Below the pieces are notes generated by a model. It did no database searches and was not told the DNA's origin. It saw only the letters and a list, made by a program, of their open reading frames with translations. Below, piece by piece: positions 5,893 through 9,192 of a stretch of 9,192 nucleotides of DNA. Both the position numbers and the translations under genes were made by a program. The first letter of the stretch is position 1. Every line of letters begins with the position of its first letter. This DNA comes from CALFCX01 sp964603025 (GTDB taxonomy: Bacteria > Margulisbacteria > WOR-1 > JAKLHX01), in NCBI GenBank assembly GCA_964603025.1, contig CAZRTO010000051.1, forward strand, positions 1-9,192, written 5' to 3'.

Positions 5893-5946
5893 TTCTCCCC
5901 CTTACCAAGGGGGAGAAGCCCCGAGCCCCGCGAGGGGCAGAGGGGG
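5893..5946. repeat. GC-rich double-hairpin repeat between nifU-like and aminotransferase genes
   Basis: Arm TTCTCCCCCTT (5893-5903) pairs perfectly with AAGGGGGAGAA (5907-5917) around loop ACC, giving an 11-bp stem. A second stem GCCCC/GGGGC (5925-5929/5934-5938, loop GCGA) follows, and outer C4 and G5 runs can close it. The repeat starts directly after the TAA of the NifU-like gene and fills the gap to the next start. It could attenuate transcription or stabilise the upstream mRNA end. Similar CCCTCT-rich palindromes are widespread dispersed repeats, so it may also be a mobile-type insertion. Confidence 0.7.
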
Positions 5947-6183
5947 TTACGCCGCCACGACCTCTTTCACTTCCGGGACATCCGACTTGATCATCTGCTC
6001 TACAACGTTCTTCAGCGTCATCGTGGCCATCGGGCAGCCGCCGCATGCGCCAGTAAGTTTGACTCTTACCACGCCGTCTTTTTCCGAAACGAATTCCACA
6101 TCACCGCCATCCCCCTGCAGATGCGGGCGGATCTTTTGAAGGGACTCCACTACTTTGTCTTCGAGCGTTTTATTATCTGCCAC
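5947..6183 (-). CDS. NifU-like C-terminal domain protein (Fe-S cluster scaffold/carrier)
   Basis: This 78-residue protein is a stand-alone NifU C-terminal domain (NFU/NifU_N-less type). It starts with ...LEDKVVESLQKIRPHLQGDGG, the standard opening helix and G-D-G-G turn, followed by two beta strands and the cluster-binding CGGC (C47, C50) in GACGGCPMATMTLKNVVE. Such domains hold a [4Fe-4S] cluster between two subunits and deliver it to apo-proteins. The start chosen is GTG at 6183-6181, because AAGGAG (6196-6191) stands 7 nt upstream; the longer TTG start at 6213 lies inside a palindrome and has no ribosome site. It follows larE with a 44-nt gap holding a 20-bp palindrome. Its placement after a cysteine desulfurase and LarE supports a role in the same sulfur/Fe-S chain. 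Confidence 0.88.
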   Translation of the reverse strand: MADNKTLEDKVVESLQKIRPHLQGDGGDVEFVSEKDGVVRVKLTGACGGCPMATMTLKNVVEQMIKSDVPEVKEVVAA

Positions 6184-6190
6184 GATGTTT

Positions 6191-6196
6191 CTCCTT
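6191..6196 (-). promoter_or_regulatory. Shine-Dalgarno deciding the GTG start of the nifU-like gene
   Basis: AAGGAG on the minus strand, 7 nt before GTG at 6183. It sits between the upstream palindrome and the start codon and excludes the TTG at 6213 as the main start. Confidence 0.75.
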
Positions 6197-6207
6197 TTAT
6201 TCCTGTT

Positions 6208-6227
6208 GGGCAATTCATGAATTGCCC
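6208..6227. repeat. 20-bp perfect palindrome after larE stop
   Basis: GGGCAATTCATGAATTGCCC is fully self-complementary. On the minus strand it follows the larE TAG stop with no gap, so the stop plus palindrome reads TAG then GGGCAATT. It shares the outer frame AGGGGC...GCCC with the palindrome at 8517-8537 while the core differs. Likely a REP/MITE-like dispersed palindrome; a role in mRNA stability is possible. Confidence 0.75.
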
Positions 6228-7028
6228 CTACAATATTTCGTTCATGCTGCCGGATCGAAACCCTTCCAGATCGACTGTAACATATGAAAAACCGATTTTT
6301 TTCAGTTTTCCCGCTATTTTCTCTATTATATCACCTTTGAAAAGACGCTTTATCGAGCGCTTTTCCAGCTCTATTCTCGCGATGTCTCCGTGCATGCGAA
6401 CGCGAATACTGGCTTTTTCGCCGAAAATATTCCTAATCATTTTTTCGGCCTTTTCGATCATTTGCAATTTATAGTTTGTAATTTTATCTCCGTACGGTAT
6501 CCTTGAAGCAAGACAGGCGCACGCGGGTTTATCCCATGTCGGAAGACCCATTCTTTTGCTGAAATACCTAATGTCCGCCTTTGTAAAGCCTGCTTCCTGC
6601 ATAGGGCTTCTTACTCCAAGCTCTATTTTTGCCCTGGAACCCGGCCGAAAATCTCTTAGATCGTCAATATTGGATCCGTCCAGAACATTCTTTATTTTTT
6701 TCCTGCGGGCGATCTCCCAAAGGCGCTTGAAAAGCTCTTTCTTGCAATAATAACAGCGCTCCGGAGGGTTTGAAACAAATTGTCTATCGTCGAATTCTCT
6801 CGTTTTGATAAGCATATGCTGAAGCTTCAGTCTTTTCGCCAAAAACACCGCATCTTTCAACTCGCCCTTTGAATATGTTTCCGAGACCGCCGTGACCAGA
6901 AGGGCCTTGTTTCCCAGAACTTCTTTTGCAACGGCTGCAAGAAAAGTCGAATCAACGCCTCCGGAAAAAGCAATTACAGCGGAGCCTGATCTTGCAATGT
7001 TCTTTTTTAGGCTCTCTAGTTTGTTCAT
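6228..7028 (-). CDS. larE: LarE-type ATP-dependent sulfur transferase
   Basis: The 266-residue protein is an N-type ATP pyrophosphatase. The PP-loop FSGGVDSTFL is at 21-30. Other LarE-pattern blocks are PPERCYYCKKELF (88-100), DGSN (117-120), RPGSRAKIELGVRSP (128-142) and DKPACACLASRIPYG (166-180). LarE adenylates the carboxylates of the nickel-pincer nucleotide precursor and inserts sulfur. In the Lactobacillus enzyme the sulfur comes from its own cysteine, while some homologues with more cysteines use a [4Fe-4S] cluster. Here C170 and C172 lie in the active-site stretch, plus C92 and C95, so a catalytic Fe-S or persulfide mode is possible; this is inference. larA, larB and larC are absent from the window, so another sulfur acceptor is also possible. 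The ATG at 7028 overlaps the desulfurase stop as ATGA, showing tight coupling. Confidence 0.85.
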   Translation of the reverse strand: MNKLESLKKNIARSGSAVIAFSGGVDSTFLAAVAKEVLGNKALLVTAVSETYSKGELKDAVFLAKRLKLQHMLIKTREFDDRQFVSNPPERCYYCKKELFKRLWEIARRKKIKNVLDGSNIDDLRDFRPGSRAKIELGVRSPMQEAGFTKADIRYFSKRMGLPTWDKPACACLASRIPYGDKITNYKLQMIEKAEKMIRNIFGEKASIRVRMHGDIARIELEKRSIKRLFKGDIIEKIAGKLKKIGFSYVTVDLEGFRSGSMNEIL

Positions 7029-8167
7029 TGTTGTTTGGATATGTCTTTAACTGCCGCAACAACAGATTCAATATCATTTTCGGTGTTATAAAATCCTGCC
7101 GATATCCTGACAGTCCCTCTCGGAAAAGTTCCGATGACTTTGTGGCACAATGGCGCACAATGAAGGCCCGTTCTTGCGATGATCCCGAAATTCTTTTCTA
7201 ATACATCTCCGACGGCCTTGGGCTCCATTCCGTCAATATTAAAAGAAACCACCGCTGCCCGCTGCTTCGGATCCAAAGGCCCGTATAGTTTAACTTTTTG
7301 TATGGTTTTCAATCCTTCGAGCATAAGCCCTGTGAGCTTTTCGGAATGTTCCCGTATCTTTTGAATGCCTTCTTTTATTATAAAATCAACCGAGACTTTA
7401 AGCCCGGCAATGCCCGGCGTATTCGGAGTGCCGGTCTCAAATTTATCCGGCATGATCTCAGGCTGCGTCTCCAATTCTGACTGCGAACCAGTCCCCCCGT
7501 GCCTTAGAGGAATAATGTCTTTAGGATTTATATATAATCCTCCCGTCCCCTGCGGACCCATCAGCCCTTTGTGGCCCGCAAACGCCAGAAGATCTATATT
7601 CATTTTTTGGACATCAATGTCGTAAATGCCCGCGGTCTGTGCTGCATCGACGAGGAACAGGACGCCGCGATCTCTTGCTACGGCGCCGATCTCCTTGATC
7701 GGCTGCAGGGCTCCTATGACGTTAGAAGCATGGAGCATCGCTATCATTTTGGTGTTCTTCTTTATGTGCCTTTTGACATCTTCCGGGTCTACGGCAAAGG
7801 TTAAAGGATTTACGGGAACAATGCCTATCTCAACACCTTGCGCCTCCAGGTATCTGAGCGGCCGCACAATCGAATTGTGCTCTATGGATGATATTAAAAC
7901 GTGATCCCCGGGCTTGAGTGTGCCTTTTATCGCCGTATTGATCGCGTCGGAACAATTTAGCGTGAACACTATATGCGAGGGGTCCTGAACATTAAAAAGT
8001 CTTGCCAGGGAAGCTCTTGCCGCCGTTAGCAGCAAATCGGCTTGTACTGAAAAGCTGTCTGTGCCCCTGCCCGGGCTGACATTGTTGTTCAGGATGAAGT
8101 CTTGTACAGCCTCAAAAACCTGCCTGGGCTTATCCCTTGTGGTCGCGGCGTTGTTTAAGTAGATCAT
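7025..8167 (-). CDS. Cysteine desulfurase-family PLP enzyme (class V aminotransferase fold)
   Basis: The 380-residue protein opens with IYLNNAATTRDKP, typical of the class-V group close to SufS/Csd, in particular the TIGR01977-type 'cysteine desulfurase family' proteins. Visible motifs are SSIEHNSIVRPL (93-104, His97 stacking on PLP), VDAAQTAG (173-180, Asp174 and Gln177), AGHKGLMGPQGTGG (197-210, Lys200 Schiff base) and ARTGLHCAPLCHK (331-343, Cys337 as the persulfide-forming cysteine). It releases sulfur from L-cysteine to give alanine and an enzyme persulfide. Start ATG 8167 overlaps the thioredoxin stop (ATGA) and its own stop overlaps larE (ATGA). That makes thioredoxin-desulfurase-LarE a coupled unit and suggests LarE or the NifU-like protein as sulfur recipient. 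Confidence 0.88.
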   Translation of the reverse strand: MIYLNNAATTRDKPRQVFEAVQDFILNNNVSPGRGTDSFSVQADLLLTAARASLARLFNVQDPSHIVFTLNCSDAINTAIKGTLKPGDHVLISSIEHNSIVRPLRYLEAQGVEIGIVPVNPLTFAVDPEDVKRHIKKNTKMIAMLHASNVIGALQPIKEIGAVARDRGVLFLVDAAQTAGIYDIDVQKMNIDLLAFAGHKGLMGPQGTGGLYINPKDIIPLRHGGTGSQSELETQPEIMPDKFETGTPNTPGIAGLKVSVDFIIKEGIQKIREHSEKLTGLMLEGLKTIQKVKLYGPLDPKQRAAVVSFNIDGMEPKAVGDVLEKNFGIIARTGLHCAPLCHKVIGTFPRGTVRISAGFYNTENDIESVVAAVKDISKQQ

Positions 8168-8484
8168 TTAGCAAGGACTTCGTTCACCTTCTGTGACAGG
8201 GCTTTCTGATCGAGATATCCGGTTATCCTGTCGACCATTTTTCCTCCCTTAAAGAACATAAGGGTCGGTATGCCCATTATCTGGTATTGCGCGGCTACCT
8301 GCGGGCTGTCGTCGGTGTTTAACTTGACCACTTTTAGCTTGGCGCCGAACTCCTTTGAGACCGCCTCAACTACCGGGGCGACCATCCTGCACGGCCCGCA
8401 CCACGGCGCCCAAAAATCCACCAGCACCGGAATATTTGACTTTACCACCTCGGCATCAAAATTGGCTGCGTTTATTTCCTGCAT
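8164..8484 (-). CDS. trxA: Thioredoxin
   Basis: The 106-residue protein is a complete thioredoxin fold of standard length. The redox site is FWAPWCGPCRM (24-34, C29 and C32), the cis-proline block is MGIPTLMFF (70-78, P73), and Asp23 is the buried acid. It reduces protein disulfides in the cytoplasm and could also release persulfide sulfur or keep the neighbouring desulfurase/LarE cysteines reduced. AAAAGGAGA (8499-8491 on the minus strand) precedes the ATG at 8484. No thioredoxin reductase is in the window. The gene is second in the operon and overlaps the desulfurase start by 4 nt. Confidence 0.95.
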   Translation of the reverse strand: MQEINAANFDAEVVKSNIPVLVDFWAPWCGPCRMVAPVVEAVSKEFGAKLKVVKLNTDDSPQVAAQYQIMGIPTLMFFKGGKMVDRITGYLDQKALSQKVNEVLAK

Positions 8485-8516
8485 GATATTCTCCTTTTAT
8501 ATATTTGGGTTCGTAC

Positions 8517-8537
8517 GGGCGGGTTTCAAACCCGCCC
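8517..8537. repeat. Palindrome after fumarase beta stop
   Basis: GGGCGGGTTT (8517-8526) and AAACCCGCCC (8528-8537) are perfect inverted arms around a single C, so the folded RNA would have a slightly larger loop. It begins 8 nt after the fumarase beta stop. On the minus strand it sits in AGGGGC...GCCC, the same frame as the palindrome at 6208-6227, but with a different core. It may act as an intercistronic hairpin and is probably a dispersed repeat. Confidence 0.72.
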
Positions 8538-8545
8538 CTCCGGTC

Positions 8546-9046
8546 TCATTTCATCGAATCGATCATCCGGCCTTTCGGGTCTATCGCCACAACGGCAGGA
8601 AAATCCTTGACCTCGATCTGCCTCACCGCTTCGGTACCCAACTCGGGGTAGGCGACAACTTTTGAAGAAACTATCCTCTTTGAAAGATATGCCCCCGCGC
8701 CGCCTACCGCGGCAAAATAAACCGCTCTGTTCCTAATTATAGCACTGATGACTTCGTGGCTTCTTTTGCCTTTTCCTATCATTGCCACAAGGCCTTTTTT
8801 AAGCAGGGCGGGCGTATATTTGTCCATCCTGGAAGATGTGGTCGGGCCGGCCGATCCTATAACCTTGCCTTTTCTTGCCGGCGTAGGTCCGACATAATAA
8901 ATCGCCTGTCCTTTTAGATCCATAGGCAGCCCTTTTTTATGGGCCGCATCCCGGGCAGTGTATAGCCTTCCGCTTATTAATACCTGTTCTCCGGCTTTTA
9001 ACCCTGCTATTTCGGGCTTTCTTAAAGGAAAGCTGATCCTTTTCAT
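8546..9046 (-). CDS. Fumarate hydratase class I, beta (C-terminal) subunit
   Basis: The 166-residue protein matches the beta subunit of two-subunit Fe-S hydro-lyases (fumarase class I C-terminal part, TtdB-like). Family blocks are GEQVLISGRLYTARDAAHKK (19-38), YYVGPTPARKGKVIGSAGPT (50-69), TTSSRMDKYTPALLKKG (69-85) and MIGKGKRS (89-96). With an alpha subunit carrying the [4Fe-4S] cluster it interconverts fumarate and malate, or a related acid such as tartrate. I chose ATG 9046 (MKRISFPL) because homologues begin there and a TATAAT lies 6 nt upstream; the open frame reaching 9118 has no ribosome site. No alpha gene is seen: upstream DNA looks divergent. It is the first gene of the operon. Confidence 0.87.
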   Translation of the reverse strand: MKRISFPLRKPEIAGLKAGEQVLISGRLYTARDAAHKKGLPMDLKGQAIYYVGPTPARKGKVIGSAGPTTSSRMDKYTPALLKKGLVAMIGKGKRSHEVISAIIRNRAVYFAAVGGAGAYLSKRIVSSKVVAYPELGTEAVRQIEVKDFPAVVAIDPKGRMIDSMK

Positions 9047-9052
9047 ACGACC

Positions 9053-9058
9053 ATTATA
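9053..9058 (-). promoter_or_regulatory. -10 box of the operon promoter, leaderless spacing
   Basis: The minus strand reads a perfect TATAAT, then GGTCGT, then the ATG at 9046. A transcript would start at or next to the A of the ATG. The -35 region is weak (TGAGCA at 17-bp spacing). This is the probable promoter of the whole seven-gene operon, since no clear internal promoter was seen. Confidence 0.5.
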
Positions 9059-9143
9059 TAGCAAAAACCCACCGATGCTCACTGTTGTCGGGCAATACAA
9101 AATCATGAAATTTCCCACGATTTTTGACGATAATCTCAGTAGA

Positions 9144-9166
9144 GGGGTCGAGCCGACTAAAACCCC
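9144..9166 (+). other. Possible 5'-leader hairpin of the right-edge gene
   Basis: GGGGT (9144-9148) can pair with ACCCC (9162-9166) around a 13-nt loop, just before the ribosome site at 9173-9182. It may influence translation of the gene beyond the window, but could be chance. Confidence 0.2.
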
Positions 9167-9172
9167 AAGACC

Positions 9173-9182
9173 AAAAGGAGGA
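9173..9182 (+). promoter_or_regulatory. Strong Shine-Dalgarno for a gene starting at 9191
   Basis: AAAAGGAGGA is followed after 8 nt by AT at 9191-9192, the last two bases, most likely the first two bases of an ATG. It marks a plus-strand gene running out of the window, divergent from the fumarase operon. Nothing of its product is visible. I see no clear promoter hexamers for it in 9060-9172. Confidence 0.6.
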
Positions 9183-9192
9183 CCAGATCAAT

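Noticed and set aside
5879..6046. N-terminal extension of the aminotransferase frame up to 6046
   Set aside because: It runs through two GC-rich hairpins and antisense-frame overlap with the NifU-like gene, has low-complexity Arg/Gly composition, and homologues begin near MQKEEIIARY at 5878.
6184..6213. TTG start at 6213 for the NifU-like protein
   Set aside because: It falls inside the perfect palindrome and would place the clear AAGGAG inside the coding sequence; GTG at 6183 fits better.
9107..9114. GAAATTTC palindrome as a second copy of the 1103-1116 operator
   Set aside because: Only the 8-bp AT-rich core matches; the flanking CC/GG symmetry is missing and such a match is likely by chance.
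9047..9118. Upstream start (9118) for fumarase beta
   Set aside because: No Shine-Dalgarno there, homologues start at MKRISFPL, and the TATAAT at 9053-9058 lies inside the extension.

Overview
The window is one bacterial chromosomal segment with dense genes, short gaps and about half G+C. A signal-peptide outer-membrane beta-barrel protein points to a diderm (Gram-negative-type) bacterium. The gene mix suggests an anaerobic, possibly uncultivated lineage: a split iron-sulfur fumarase, a LarE/cysteine desulfurase/NifU-like sulfur cluster, and an archaeal-type class-III aminotransferase. A Margulisbacteria/WOR-1-like candidate phylum is possible, but this is a guess from gene style; no phylogeny was run.

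Left part (1-2349). Position 1 cuts into the first 17 codons of a TypA/BipA-type translational GTPase on the minus strand. Upstream of it lies an unrecognised 295-residue coiled-coil protein (minus). A divergent intergenic region follows, with a good promoter and a 14-bp palindrome, and then a PorV/UPF0164-like outer-membrane protein on the plus strand.

Middle (2350-3857). This stretch holds two copies of a structured hairpin repeat flanked by degenerate 7-bp units. Next come a tRNA-Tyr (minus), whose 3' end abuts the second hairpin, and a plus-strand permease of the PF03773 type. A second, AT-rich heptad-like inverted tract separates the permease from the convergent operon.

Right part (3858-9046). 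A seven-gene co-directional minus-strand cluster reads fumarase beta subunit, thioredoxin, cysteine desulfurase, LarE sulfur transferase, NifU-like Fe-S scaffold domain, class-III aminotransferase, RlmB-type rRNA methyltransferase. Three junctions overlap (4, 4 and 13 nt). Each of the three remaining junctions carries a perfect palindrome directly after the upstream stop codon. The middle genes form a sulfur/Fe-S handling module: the desulfurase frees sulfur from cysteine, LarE moves sulfur, and the NifU-like protein carries clusters. Fumarase beta and possibly LarE are likely users or recipients. At the right edge a strong Shine-Dalgarno sequence faces right, apparently for a gene starting at 9191.

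Two signals stand out beyond the genes. First, there are several families of structured intergenic repeats. Second, three start codons (typA, permease, fumarase beta) sit 6-9 nt behind a perfect TATAAT with no Shine-Dalgarno, as expected for leaderless mRNAs.
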